From Sclerotinia nivalis (Eukaryota > Ascomycota > Leotiomycetes > Helotiales > Sclerotiniaceae), in contig JAPEIS010000004.1 of assembly GCA_029531795.1 (NCBI GenBank), positions 2,046,001 through 2,110,000 of the forward strand: 64,000 nucleotides of DNA, read 5' to 3'. The translations under genes were made by a program, and so were the position numbers. The notes under the pieces are model-generated. The model saw nothing but the letters and a program-made list of their open reading frames with translations, was not told the DNA's origin and searched no databases. Position 1 is the first letter of the stretch. The number at the start of each line of letters is the position of its first letter. Shown piece after piece: positions 34,696 to 47,390 of this stretch.

Positions 34696-34899
34696 ATGAG
34701 ATGTGCAGGTTTGGCAGCAAAGAGTCGGAGAGAGAAGAGATTTAAGAAGAGAGATTCCATGGCGAGGATTCGATCGAAATTGGGGAGGGTTTTTGGGAAG
34801 GTGTGGGAACTTTGGCATGATTTTAAACGATGGAAACGAGATGCTGAGGAGGCGAGTGAGTATTATGTTTCCTTGCCGTTTTGGGATTTATGGGGATAG
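34696..34899 (+). CDS. Tentative small basic ORF (67 aa)
   Basis: ATG to TAG, 67 codons, strongly basic N-terminal half (AAKSRREKRFKKRD). A Trp-rich, probably amphipathic segment follows (KVWELWHDFKRW), with ASEYYVSLPFWDLWG at the C-terminus. There is no signal peptide and no recognised family. Composition is more protein-like than that of neighbouring frames, but an ORF of this length is expected by chance in a gene-poor region. Confidence 0.2.
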   Translation: MRCAGLAAKSRREKRFKKRDSMARIRSKLGRVFGKVWELWHDFKRWKRDAEEASEYYVSLPFWDLWG

Positions 34900-37800
34900 C
34901 TTGCGGTTTGTGGAAGAGTAGGGTTTTTAGGGGTCTAGGATGCAGTCTGATAATGAGGGGGAAGATTTAGAATGTGTCGCTAGATGAAAGAAAGAGTGAT
35001 GCGATTTACAGTAAAGTGGCGATGGAGAACAGATGAGAAAGCTAATATACATTGTATAGGGCAACGACGAGCTGATAGATATGATAATCATATGGTTAAC
35101 GATGAGGATTTATGGTGATGCTTGGGCGAAGATCAATCACGGTCTGAAATGGCCTGGAATGAGATGAAAGACAGAACCGCGTCCAGCTCGGGAGAACCTT
35201 CAATGACCCGCCCGTTGAGTCTTACCGGTTCAATGTTCGGATCGACAATCTTGATTTATGGTCGGGTTTCGGCACTTTGTGGCTTTGGGTCGTGGCTGGA
35301 GATATGGGACGTTCTATTTATTCACAGTTTGGCATCCGATAAGAGATGGTTAGGCTGTTGGTAGTCGACACCAATGCCACTAGGCATATATGCGCTTCAT
35401 TTACTGAGGTCCACCTCCGATCTGATCCTCTTTGGGCATTTTGCTGGAACCTGATGATGAACTATCACTAGAAGATCTGTCTCGCTCGTCAGAATCTTGA
35501 GGTATTCGCAAATATTGGCCGGGCTGTCCAAACACTGAATTGTTTGTATTTCACTGGTAGATATTTGACGGGCGCTGTTCTATTTGGATCGTCAATAGAC
35601 ATGGCAAGGAAGGAGAGTGTTGGGGTAGGGTACCTGCCTGCGGTTGCTCACTTGGATACGAGAGTAGAATAATCGTGGCATATCCATATAATGTATATAT
35701 TCCAAAGATGATAGCATAGGTTATTAGGGAATAGTCCAGGATCATTACACAGTTGATGTAATGATGTAGATATCATTCAAACTTCTTATCCACGAGAGTC
35801 TCCAATCTCATTTGCTGGTAAACAGCTGACAGGAGCCCAATGATTGGCAAATTCTTTTCCTTTTATCTTTCTCCTCTTCCTCCTATCCTTCCATTCCCGG
35901 TTTAAGCAGTGCATTCAGACAATACTTTCGGCGCTTCACATCCCAAAGTTTCCATTCCCATGGCCGAACTTGTAGGAGGGATATAACTCTAACAGGTAAT
36001 TTAGTTGTAACAATCAACATAGATGGACGCACAGATATTCGAGCCGAACCTATTCATTGCAAACTCAAATTGGGCCGTTCTCAAGTCATCGCTTATTCGT
36101 GTAGCCTGTTCCACAACATCATCTAATCCAGAGACGTTTCCAGAGAAGATCTAAAAGGTTACAACTCTACACGGCACCAAACTGTCGAGACTGAAATTAA
36201 AGAAAAACTGTGATCATCAACCAAGGAGTATGTTAAATAAGAAAAGAATGTTTATACGGTACTTCCAAATACGCATGCAACAAATTCAATCCAAAAGCAA
36301 AATTAGATGCAGGAAAGAATCGTGAAACTCGCAACCACTTAACAGCCTTTAATATTCATCGTCTACATCAAGCATGAAACTACAAGTAGCGATAAGTAAT
36401 TAGCATCTGCTCAGATCCCTAATGGGTCCGGGGAACTTCCTTTGGGCCTGCGGGTAGTAAATCGCTGAGATGAAGGCCCTGAGATATGAAAAATATGTTT
36501 TCACATGGCGGCGATGAAGAATAACACTTCTGGAGAAAGACAAGAAGTATGCATGTTAGGAGAATGAATCTGAAAAAAAAGTGGTTCTCATCCACTTCAA
36601 TTATTTGCATTAGCCTTCAGGTCGTGATTGCTGCTGGTAGGGTGATTGGCTTTGAAGGTTCATACGTATGACCACGAGACTTGCATACGCAGGACCCTAA
36701 TTTGTAAGAACACATGTTTGCTTTGCTATTCGGACCATATATGATCAGCGTTTATACTGGGCGATATATTCATAAACAAAATATCAAATATAGGTTATAC
36801 AGCTATTACCCATTAGACGTCGTAGACCAAGTCTCTGGGATCGTTTTGTTCCGACGTAGTGTGAAGAATGCAAATGAGAGCCGAGATAATGCATTATTCG
36901 GGCCGAAACCTTGCAGAAAATATCAGAGTGCGCTGAGAAGTTCGAAATTTATTTTTAGGCAAAGTACTATCAGTGCTGCCAAAGCCATTCTGCCAAAAAA
37001 AATAAGGCACGTGGGACAATTAGCATTCACAAAAAATTGATAGCAGCAATGAACGCCTTTCACTGGAAGGACTCCTATCCAGGATTTGAACATCAAAATA
37101 TCATCCGGACGAAGGATTGTATGCGCGATCTTTATATGCGTATAAATGTGCAGCGACCTATGGTTGGACAATAACAAAAAAGCTGCCGTATAATGCCAAG
37201 CTGAACAGAACATGCAACCCGCGTGAAATGGTAGCATTTCTCGTTGAAGAAGTAAAGAGAAACTTTGAAAGACTTATGCCGGGGCTGCCTGCTTGTTTGG
37301 TAGTTTGGCGCGGCCTAGGTTGCATTGCATTTTTGAGGAAACAAACTAGTCGGTCTCAAACCCTAAAGCGACAAGAGTGTTATAGCTACAATTAATACTG
37401 GCTAGACTCACACCTAACCCATGCGCGAGGGCTAGCCACATAATTCCGAGGTAAGATACAAAATTCTCAAGAATCTCCTCGGTGTGATGGTATTGATATA
37501 CCGGCTTCACACCAAGAATTTCTCATGTTTGTGTCGAAATTACCTATATATGCAAGGACAGACTTTGAGATTGCCGAGATCTCAGGAAAGAAAGGTCAGG
37601 GGAAGTGTATCATTTACCCCACCATCAGATCATGCCTGGGACGCTTCCCGCCTCAAGGATTCCATCTTGAGATAATCAGCCCAGCTTGTACGATCTGATT
37701 TCACTGATGGAAAATTACCTTTTGATAATACTTGCAAAACCCGTACTCTTTAGGGCCTAACCAAATTGTCAGGAGAGCGTTCATTTCTCTTCTCAGCTCC

Positions 37801-39559
37801 GGAACTTCCCGCGGTGCTGCTGAATGACATATTGGTGATGGGGTGAACTGAAAAATAAAAACTTCAACACTCAAATGGATACTGATGGCTTCCATGTCCA
37901 TTCGGCTTAGTGCTGATGTTTCGATCTCGGGTGGTCATGGTGCATATACTTTATCTCGCCAAGGACAGTGTTGACTGCGGTTCATTTATCCTTTTCCCAT
38001 GCATGTCTTACAGTTACCGCCCACTCACTCATCCTCGGCTTCACGTGGCTGATGGCTTTGTTAATGGAATTCCCGATATTGCTCTGAATTGAAAAATTCC
38101 TTCAGAGGCCACACGAATCTTTTGGATGTTCGTACATTGATGAGAAATTTTGCAGATATGTAATTGTTGTGTCAAATAAAAATACGGATGAGCTCAGACG
38201 AAGGGGGTTAATTGACTGCCAGAAGGCGGTGAGCTATTAGAGCTAGCGGCTATTTGCCAGCCCACAACATTAACCTCCAACTTTCTTTTCTACCTACAAA
38301 CATGGATGCCGTGTCAATTAAGGTTAAATGACAACCAACATCTCCCACTAAATATCAACGACCAACTCTCATCGATAGAGAGCCTTAAAAACACGTCAAA
38401 GAACTGATCTATGATGGGTTGTTTTCAAAAGATTTCCTTAACATGTAGCGATACCGCTGTGGCTAAGATGAGCTCTTGGAATGCTTCACATTTCCGGGTG
38501 TTCTCGACGCTCTTGCATTTGCTAGTCGACCCTGAGCGAAAGTTATTATGTTTTATAACACATTTCAAAATCCCAATACTACTGTCTAGTGATATGTAGC
38601 TTATTCGACATGTCATTGTTTTGGCTATTCACTTTAATATTATTGGTCTTTTTTCCGCCGCGGGGGGGAGGTTCACTTCAAATTGAGTGTCGAGGTTATG
38701 GTTGCATATAATACTTTCGAGTTCGGTACTACCTAATATTTGAATTTTAAGTCATAGATCCACGGTGTTTAGAAGCCCGGATTAGCAGACTAGATTCCAA
38801 ATTTCAAATATCCGAAAAGTTATAATCGTTTAAGAATTGTTTGATTCTTGGAAGGAATTCGTTTGCTCAAGTAAATCCGATTTTTCAAGTGAAGATTATG
38901 TTACTTCTTTAGATCATTTTGAATTTCTCAAACGAGATCAAGAACCAAAAGTTTCTCATTCTTGGATTATTGAATACTCTGCATAAATCAACACAAATTT
39001 TGATGCAGGAACACCACCCTGGAAATTGTCGGTTTTTGCTTCGACTAATATTCATCCCATGCATACTTGGTCATTGTGGTTGCATATCCCACCACATCCA
39101 TCGATCCACAACACGTAAACTTTTCCCGATATGTTTATATCGCCGTTACGGGGTGAGCTGAGGCAAAGTATGATGATATCAATCTTCAGTGGCCTGTGGG
39201 CCTCAGCTTGATAACAATTGTTCGAGAATATTTCACGAATCCACATCTCACTTCGAACGTTTTCAATTTAACTTCCATATTTTAGAATTTCTTATGCTCT
39301 ATAGGTTGCTCTTCACGTCGTAAAAAACAACGTCTTTATTTAGGCTGTGTGTCCATTCAAGCAATTTTCGAAGGGAAGTGTTGCATGACTAGAGCCATAG
39401 TAGGAGTCTAGAACAACAAGCCTTTCGGAGATAACTTCTGACGGGTATACTCATAAACATTAGTTCACCGCCGACTGGCAGTGTCACAAGACGTGATACT
39501 TTACCCAAACGAAAGATACTAGATTGCGTCTCTGTCGTTTTCCGGTGTCCGGAATACAT

Positions 39560-42500
39560 ATGGCGATAAATCCAGAGACTTCAGAGGTTCCTCCCGATTG
39601 TGGAAAGCGATTGGCTGCCCATTATATACATCAAGTTGCTATCGATGATCCTCATCGGGTTTGCATATCCATACCCTTGACTTCGGAGCCACGTGATGGA
39701 TTCGAGGACATCACGTTCTGTCAACTCGACAAAGCCATAGATGTCGCCTCGGTCTGGGTTGAAAAACAAATCGGTATTGGGAAAGACTACGAGTCTATCG
39801 CCTACATTGGTCCGCATGATTTGCGGTACATAGTATTAATGATAGCTGCGATTAAAACTGGACACAAGGTATGCCATTTCCTTCATTATCGTTTTCAATA
39901 CTGACTTAGTTTTGACAGCTTTTTGTACCATCCCCTCGAAACAGCCTAGAGGCTCACGTCAAACTCCTGAAAGACTACCAATGTGAGAATTTTTTGTTCG
40001 CAGGGGATACGCCATCTTCTCGCAAAATTGTAAATGGCATTCAAAATTAAATCGATCTTCGAACCATAGCTGTCCCTACCTTGGATTACTTTTTCCATCC
40101 TTCATTTGATGTCCCCCATTATGAGTTTACCGCAACCTATGATGAAGCGAGGTTTCAACCGTTCGTTGCAATGCACACATCTGGAACCACAGGGACACCC
40201 AAGCCCATTGTAATCCCCCAAGGTGTCATCACAGGTCTTGATGCTTCTCAAAAAGCACCTTCGCTTTATGGCATTCGCACAGGTTCCGATTACTGGCGAG
40301 GCTTACGATGCTTCTTAACATTCCCATTATTTCGTAAGTACCCTCTCTTCTACTCCTCAGCTCCAAATTGGACATCCTGATTTATGTTTACGGCTGAAAC
40401 ATCCTCTTTCCCCTAAGAGCTTTTATGAATATCTTTCTTACGCATTGCCATCAACAGATGCCGCGGGAGTGAGTAGGGTTATGACTGCTTTGTTCTTCAA
40501 TCAGATAGCGGTACTCCCACCACCGGTTCCCTTAACTGCGGAAATAGCGAATGAGGTTCATATGCATGGTAAGGTGCAGGTCGCGGACCTACCTCCTTCA
40601 GTGCTAGTTGAAATCTCCAAGGTTCCTGAATATCTAGACAACCTTCGTCATCTCACCCACATTATGACAGGAGGTGGTCCATTGCCTAATAGAGCTGGAG
40701 ATATCATCAACTCTCATACTCGGTTATTTGTGAGTTTTGGATCGACAGAGACAGGACATATTCAAGGTGCTATACCGCCCAAAGAGAATGTAAGCATCCC
40801 ATACACATACTCTCTTTTCGCGAAGGTCTTGTTATAAAAAGCTCACTCCACCTTCGGTACATCACTAATAAAGTCATTATGAATTAGTGGGATTACTTCG
40901 ATTTTTCCACGGCATTTGGTGTTGAAATGCGCCATCACTCAGATGAACTCTATGAGCTCGTCATCATTCGTGATCCATCAATAGAAGCTTATCAGGGCAT
41001 CTTTTATACCTTCCCGGATCTTTTAGAATACAAAACGCGCGACCTTTTTTCAAAGCATCCCACAAAGAATAATCTCTGGCGTCACGAGGGCCGTTCTGAT
41101 GATATCATCGTCTATTCTACAGGAGAAAAGTTCAATCCAATCAGCATGGAAAATGCCTTAAACTCTCACCCAGAAGTTAAAACCGCTATAGTTTCTGGTA
41201 CTAAGAAATTTCAATCGTCCTTGTTAATTGAGCCAGTCAACCCGGAAAAGTCTAGGGAGTCGCTCCTGGATGAAATATGGCCGACGATAAAAACCGCAAA
41301 CAGTAATTGTCCCGCACACGCGCGAATAATGAGCAAAGACTTTGTGACGTTTACCAAGAGAGATAAACCAATACCTCGAGCTGGAAAAGGAACAGTGCAG
41401 CGAAAACAGGCTGAAAAGCTATACGAGACAGAACTCAATGATCTTTATGAAACGAAGAGTGCCGGGCACAACGCGAACGGAAACAACACAAATGGGAACA
41501 GCTGCGCGCCTCATGAAGCTAGCTCAGACCTGCAGGATACGATTCTTCAAGCCGTCTTAAGTTTACCAGGGTTCGAGAATTTCTCTTCCTCTGATGATTT
41601 CTTTGAGCAGGGTTTGGACTCTCTAGGTGTTATATCCTTAGCGAGAGCATTGAATTCGGCATTCGAATCCCCAAGTCCTCCACGCAAATCATTACCAGAG
41701 TCAATGATATATGCAAATCCAAGTCCACAAAAATTAGCACGCGCCCTATCCGGTGCTGCCAAAAATGAAAATGGAAATTATGATGAAATGAAGGAAGAAT
41801 ACGAACGTTTCGTGTTTGACCTACCTATTGTTGCTCGACCATCGACACCAGTCAAGGGGCCCAAGGTATTTTTATTAACTGGATCTACTGGCTCTCTAGG
41901 CTCGTATATTCTGAGCACTCTACTTGAAGAAGATAAGTCGTGCAAGGTTTATTGTATGAATAGGGGCGAGGACTCTGAGGAGCGTCAGCATAGATCTAAC
42001 ACGTCCAAGGGTCTCTCAACAGATTTCGAACGTGTGGAATTTATCAGCATGGCGACCGGTTCTGCAGAACCCTGGCTAGGTATGAAAATTGCACAATACA
42101 AGATGCTGCTCAATGAAGTCACGCACATCATTCATAATGCATGGCATGTCGACTTCAACGTATCGCTTAGCCAATTGGGTACCACGCACATTCGTCGCGC
42201 TCGTCAATTAATTGATTTCTCTGCCCATTCAAAACACGGTTGTTCCATCCACTTTATTTCCAGCATTAGCACGGTTGGAAACTGGGATGTTGATGCTAGT
42301 AAATCGAGCTCGTCCACTCATTCTGAGTATCCCGCACAATCGCAAAAGAACACAGAACCAACATCAGCGCAACCCCGCGTGCCGGAATTTCCATTCGAGG
42401 ATTGGTCGCTTCCGCAAGGCTTGGGATATGGACAGGCGAAATTTATCGCTGAGAGATTATTTATTACTGCTTGTCACGTTTCCCATATTCCGGTCTCCAT

Positions 42501-43098
42501 CTATCGCGTAGGACAAATAGCCGGGCCTAAAAACCGCAAAGGAAAATGGAATGAACAAGAATGGTTCCCCTTGATCCTAAAATCATCAACGTACATGAAA
42601 GTGTTACCATCAACACTAGGGCCACTAGAAGCCGTAGACTGGATCCCGGTCGACATTCTCGGAAAAGTAATTCACGAACTTGTCATGACAACGACTTCCA
42701 ATCTCCAAACTCGAACATCAATCTCCGATTCCACGATTGCTTCTACACCTACACCTACAATCTACCACCTCGTAAATCCCCACCGAACAACCTATTCCCA
42801 CACTATCCTCCCGCGACTAAAATCTCTTTTCAACCTCCCCACAATACCTTTCGAAGACTGGGTACAGCGACTACGAAATAGTACAGCTACAACTCGGGAT
42901 GAGGAAATAAATGATAATCCCGCGGTGAAGATACTGGGATTTTATGAGGATTTGGTGGATAAGGAGAAAGAGGGGAGAGTACAGGTTTGGCTCGATACGC
43001 GGAGAGCGGTAGAGGGGAGTTCGACGTTGAGGAATGTGCACGCGGTTGATGGGGGGTGTGTGGATGGTTGGTTGGGGCAGTGGGGATATTTTGGATAG
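39560..43098 (+). CDS. NRPS-like adenylate-forming reductase (A-T-R), with an in-frame stop in the A domain
   Basis: Four exons: 39560-39868, 39919-40333, 40458-40789 and 40888-43098; 1089 codons including an internal TAA at 40048-40050. The adenylation domain carries core motif HTSGTTGTPKP (~189) and GSTETG. The thiolation domain carries FEQGLDSLGV (Ser~597, phosphopantetheine site). The C-terminal thioester-reductase is an NAD(P)-dependent Rossmann domain with TGSTGSLGSYIL (~683) and YGQAK (~866). It should activate a carboxylic acid, load it on the carrier and release it as aldehyde or alcohol; the substrate is unknown. It is too short for Lys2. The TAA sits in sequence that otherwise aligns with the family (flanks CENFLFAG and LRTIAVPTLD). 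Splicing 39983-40069 (GTGAGA...CATAG, 87 nt, phase kept) would remove it and 29 codons, giving 1059 aa. Either the allele is broken or this segment is spliced out. Convergent with the laccase. Confidence 0.8.
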
Positions 43099-43555
43099 GT
43101 TCCTGATAGGCGTGGAGTGTAGTAGAATAGGGGCTTTGTCTTTTGTGGGAAGATGGATAGCATGTTGATTGATTTTAGAAATTCGAGTCAATCAATTTTG
43201 ACTGAGCGATGTGCAAAGAGGGAGAGCGTTTGTGTGTAGTTCATGATGTTCTGGAATATTCATACTATTTTCATTCCATACCTAGAACTTTACATGCATT
43301 TTAATGACAGTAAGTTGCCGCCTTCCCCATACCACGCATGTTTCTAAGTAAGATTACGAGAATTAAGGACTTTCAAATATGCAATCTATTCCATTAATCC
43401 ACCATAAACCCTTTACCATTATTTCCATGCAATCGCCCTCTCTAAATGCTAAACTAATCACAAAAGGAACTATGCTTCTCAATGCCCCTTTATCAGAAAA
43501 ATGCAACCTATCCCTGTCTTTCCTTGCCCCATGCCTCATACCCACTTCAGAATCC
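43099..43555. other. Intergenic region between convergent reductase and laccase genes
   Basis: Shared 3' flanks of two convergent genes. Nothing else was recognised. Confidence 0.5.
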
Positions 43556-45665
43556 TCAACGTCGAAGCCCAGAATCAATTTCATCAACTTCACCCCCACT
43601 ACTCGTATACGCATTCCACGCATCACAAGTCTCCTCCACCACCTTCGGGATCATACCCCTCTGATCCCTCCCCTCGGCCACCAAATCCGGCCTCTCATAA
43701 ATATTAGCCAGTAACCCGGCACTAACATGCGAACTGGTATGGCAATGAAAGGGCCAGACACCAGGATTATCGGCCTCGAATTCGATGACGAGGAAACTGG
43801 GATTGGAGGCTGAACCGGAACGCATGAATTGCGTGTCGCGGCGGAGAGGGTTAGAGGGGTTGGTGATGCTGCCGTCCCAGGTTCCTTGGCCTTCGGCTAG
43901 GACGAAGAAATCGTGTCCGTGGAGGTGCATGGGGTGGGGGGTATCCCAGAGATTGGTGAGGTGGATGCGGATGGAGGGGTGGGTGGAGAAATTGTAGATG
44001 TTCCAATCGTGGGGGAGAGCGGAGACTGGGGTTCCTTGGCTGGCAAGGAGGAGGAGAGGTAAACTGGGTGGGTTAGTTCTCGTATGAGAAGATGTGATAA
44101 AATATGAAGCTTACTTGTAGTCTGCTCGGAAGGTCGAGTTATTCACCGTGAAGAGCGCACTTCCCGATCCGTTTACGCCAACATTAATTTCCATGTTCTG
44201 CGTGATGGATGGAGCATCGGGTGGTTTTATCGCTGTGTAGGGCGTAGTTAGATATAATGGGTCCTGTGTGAGATGTCAGCATATCCACTAGTCAACATGC
44301 GAGATGATAAAGCTGACATTAGCACAATCATTACTGTCCCACGATACACCTGTCGTTGTCGGCGCAACTGTTGTATTTGCGTTCTCATAATAAATTGCTG
44401 CCAGGCCATGAGGGTTTGTGCAGGTCAGACGCATGCATGGAACATCCAGATCAGATCGCATCCAGACAGCATCGGTTGATTCCCCCGACGCCATTACCAC
44501 TATATCTGCTCTTTGACCAATTGCAAGAGTCACCACTTCAGTTGTATAAGGGATGATTGGAACATAATCGACCGCGGTGACCTGAAGCTGATGTCCATCA
44601 ATGGAGAATTTTTGCGTGCCTGCACTACCGGAGTTGATAAGCCGGAGACGGTGTGTTTTGCCTTTGGTAAATTTAAATTTTGATAGTCCTGCACCTGGAG
44701 TACAGACACCGCCTAGAGTGGAGTTGCAATTGTAGTTTCCTTTTCCGTTGATTAGGTTATTGTCAACATTTGGAAAGACTGGACCATCCGGAACTTTCTC
44801 CGCCACGCCTTCAATCATGGTACGATAGGATTCGTGAATATAGTCAGACTGCCAGATATCAGTACTAAAGACAACAGCGAAAATAAGAGTAACTAACCAA
44901 CATGACGGGACCAAGGTCGATATCATGGTCCACATGGTTGGGGCTATAAAGTATCAGCGGGCGACTTAGACATGTGACTGGTGAGTGACAGTCTCTTACC
45001 CATAAATAACCAACGGGCCAAATAGACCATCATTATATTGAGCACTGAAGTGAGAGTGATACCAGCTGCTGCCAAAAGATTCGGCTCGAAATTCATATGT
45101 GAAACTACTGCCGGGTGCAATGGGGCATTGAGAAACCGATGGTACACCATCCGCCCAGGGACTCAGTTTTTGTGGTTGACCATGCCAATGAAGACTCAAT
45201 CCTTCTTTTCCGTTGTCAGTAATATTATTTGTGACCTTGACATTGATTACATCTCCCCAGTTTGCTTCGATGAGTGGTCCAGGAAATTGATCATTTATTA
45301 GGATGACATTCTTGTGATATCCATCTGGTGCTTTGATGGATCTAGATACTGTGAGATCATAGTACCGTGTCTTTCCAGTATTAGGTGGGATATGTCCTGG
45401 CTGGGCGTTTCCCCAAGGGTATGTGGAAGACGTCTCAGCGTATGTTAGCTATTAATCAGGGTGCTGGATGCTAATTGAACATACATCGTCGGGTAGGAAT
45501 AGAGGAAGTGTTGTTGCATTCAAACATCCATATGTAGATAGTCCTATAAGGACAGTCAGTATGCTTAGTCCCTATAGTTTTGAACAACTCACCGTTAGTA
45601 GAATACTGAGATAGCGAAGCATTCAATGATGCTGCTCTGGTAAGCAATCCTTTCATCCATGCCAT
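43556..45665 (-). CDS. Laccase (multicopper oxidase)
   Basis: Seven exons: 45665-45593, 45543-45485, 45433-45000, 44943-44898, 44848-44318, 44263-44115 and 44063-43556; 599 aa, phases consistent. Three cupredoxin domains carry all four copper motifs: HWHG (126-129), HSHF (170-173), HPMHLHGH (474 on) and HCHTSSH (537-543). The enzyme oxidises phenols with reduction of O2 to water. The C-terminal tail is extended past the last motif, as in ascomycete laccases, but ends in GLRR, not the usual DSGL-type end. For intron 2 I chose the acceptor at 45434 because a CTAAC branch precedes it; the nearer AG would give a 36-nt intron. A TATA box lies ~95 nt upstream of the ATG. The N-terminus lacks an obvious hydrophobic signal core, odd for a secreted oxidase. 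It may work with the neighbouring reductase. Confidence 0.9.
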
Positions 45666-45757
45666 CTTGAGCTTCAACGGTGCGGGTATGCAAACGCTGT
45701 GTAATTATTAGCCAGTGGCTGTTTAACGAAGGGCTAGAATAGGGAGAAGGCAGAGAA

Positions 45758-45763
45758 TTTATA
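45758..45763 (-). promoter_or_regulatory. TATA box of the laccase gene
   Basis: TATAAA on the minus strand, within TTTTATAAATTC. It is 93-98 nt before the laccase ATG, a spacing that would put the transcription start near 45725 and leave about 60 nt of leader. Confidence 0.45.
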
Positions 45764-47370
45764 AAAGAACTGCAGTCTGCCAGCCTCGTGGCTATGGTAA
45801 GATCTTTTGACGTGGAAAATTCAGCTCGGCGTTGGCCTGACTCCAATGGAGGGTCGAAGAAGAAATAACTTTAATGAGGCTGAGTGAGAATGGTCAGTCA
45901 ACTTGGGCTTTGCTTCGGCTTCGTGTTCGAGGTACCTGTACATATATGTCTCTGCATCATAGATTTTGCACTCAAACAATGGTAAACAATATTCATAAGA
46001 TTGTGCGAGCAAATCAATGTCGTTGGGAAACAATTTGCTATTCTCAGATACGACATGGTAACCTGGGCAAAAGGACGGAAAAGCAGGAAAGCCATCAAAC
46101 CATGCAGCAGATCATGCAAGACTGACCAAGTCTTGACAAACTCGCGGCATTTCTAATTTCTTCCTATTTCCGTTATCTTATTGATTTTCGTTGGCATATC
46201 TTGTGTATCTCACAGCCCTTTGCGCGAAACATTTCCAATCGCGAGTTCGAAACAGTTTTCTGCCAATATAATATCAATATCTTGGAATATTGAAGCCTCG
46301 ATGACGAGAGTATTGTCATCGAATTGTTGGTGGCGGCAGCAAACTGAGTACGTTTGCGTTTCGGGAGAAAAACGACCCAATTAATGTTTCAACTCAGTGT
46401 TTAGCTGAATCATTGACAGAGATTTAAAACAAATCGTAGATGTAGTAGAAAATCACCAGTCTTGCAGAAGAGGCGTTTATATCCCTTGTTCTTGGCTTTC
46501 GGGCTTTAGGGATAATTCCCATCAGATATGTTGCCATCGCAACTATGCGACTTCCAAAATTGTTGAGATTTTACTCGATTACAAGTTACCTGGGCGATCA
46601 AGAATCAACGACGTAATGCGTTGCTCTGGGAAGTGGCTGCAGATTTACAAATGAGTATCGGTTGTGTTGTCCTACGTCGGCAGGGTAAGCATGTGGCCGC
46701 GTACAAGGTCAATACTGAAATGCGGAGGATTATTGGCGTGCAGCTGGCCACCATCAGCTGATACAGATGTTCGTATCTTTTTTGGTGTTTCCATTTGCAT
46801 GATGCGGCACTCATAAACACGTCTCTTTCGATGTGGGGGTAAGCAGAAAATACACAATTTAGTTCACCTACTCGACTGGCGCCGTACATGCAAAGCCTCC
46901 CGTCATCCTTGCGCAGATCATCGTGCGACAGATATAGATAGGTATTACTCAGCTGGATATATAATATTCTCTGCTTCAGAATCCCCAACATCAGAAGACC
47001 GATTGTATAATTAAATCCCTCGAAATTCTACAAGTGTAATTCAATGATAACATGAGCATTCATCTGCCATGCACCAATGACAAGTCCTAGCACAGATAAA
47101 GGTGTATTGATCCGGGGAAGGAGTTTATTTCACGCTAATGCTATATGTTTCATCTCACGCCTAGATTATTATTAATAGACAGACAATGTCTCATCCGCAA
47201 ACCGCAGACCTCACTCCACGTGGCTTCTGACCAATATTCCTCAAGAATAGCATATTATCACTGAGATTCTCTCCACAAGTCATCAAATAATGTCCAGCTC
47301 TTACCACTTTTCGATGGGGAATCACATCATTTTTTTCGGTTCAAAATCATAAGATCTAACCTAAGATCTT

Positions 47371-47390
47371 GGGGACGCGTGGGGACGCGT
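47371..47390. repeat. Direct repeat of GGGGACGCGT (two MCB-like ACGCGT boxes)
   Basis: Two perfect adjacent copies of GGGGACGCGT. ACGCGT is the core of the MBF/MCB cell-cycle element in yeasts. No gene start lies close by, so function is doubtful. Confidence 0.5.

Larger units (their letters stand above)
32871..39559. other. 6.7-kb gene-poor region
   Basis: Between the kinase and the reductase gene I find no ORF with a recognisable domain. It holds a TTTGATAC microsatellite (33926-33992), a GGTA run near 33483-33500, AT-rich stretches and many short frames of unconvincing composition. A 67-codon basic ORF near 34.7 kb is listed separately as tentative. Decayed gene or transposon remnants are possible. 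Confidence 0.45.

Noticed and set aside
40445..40460. Start of a separate gene at the Met near 40445
   Set aside because: It lies inside the 124-nt intron 40334-40457, whose removal restores FPLFHAAGVSR of the A domain.
39560..43098. Alpha-aminoadipate reductase (Lys2)
   Set aside because: At about 1,060-1,090 residues it is much shorter than Lys2 and the N-terminal part differs; it fits the A-T-R NRPS-like reductases.
46605..46991. Minus-strand ORF of 128 codons between laccase and GH76
   Set aside because: No recognisable motif, and no supporting upstream or splice signals.
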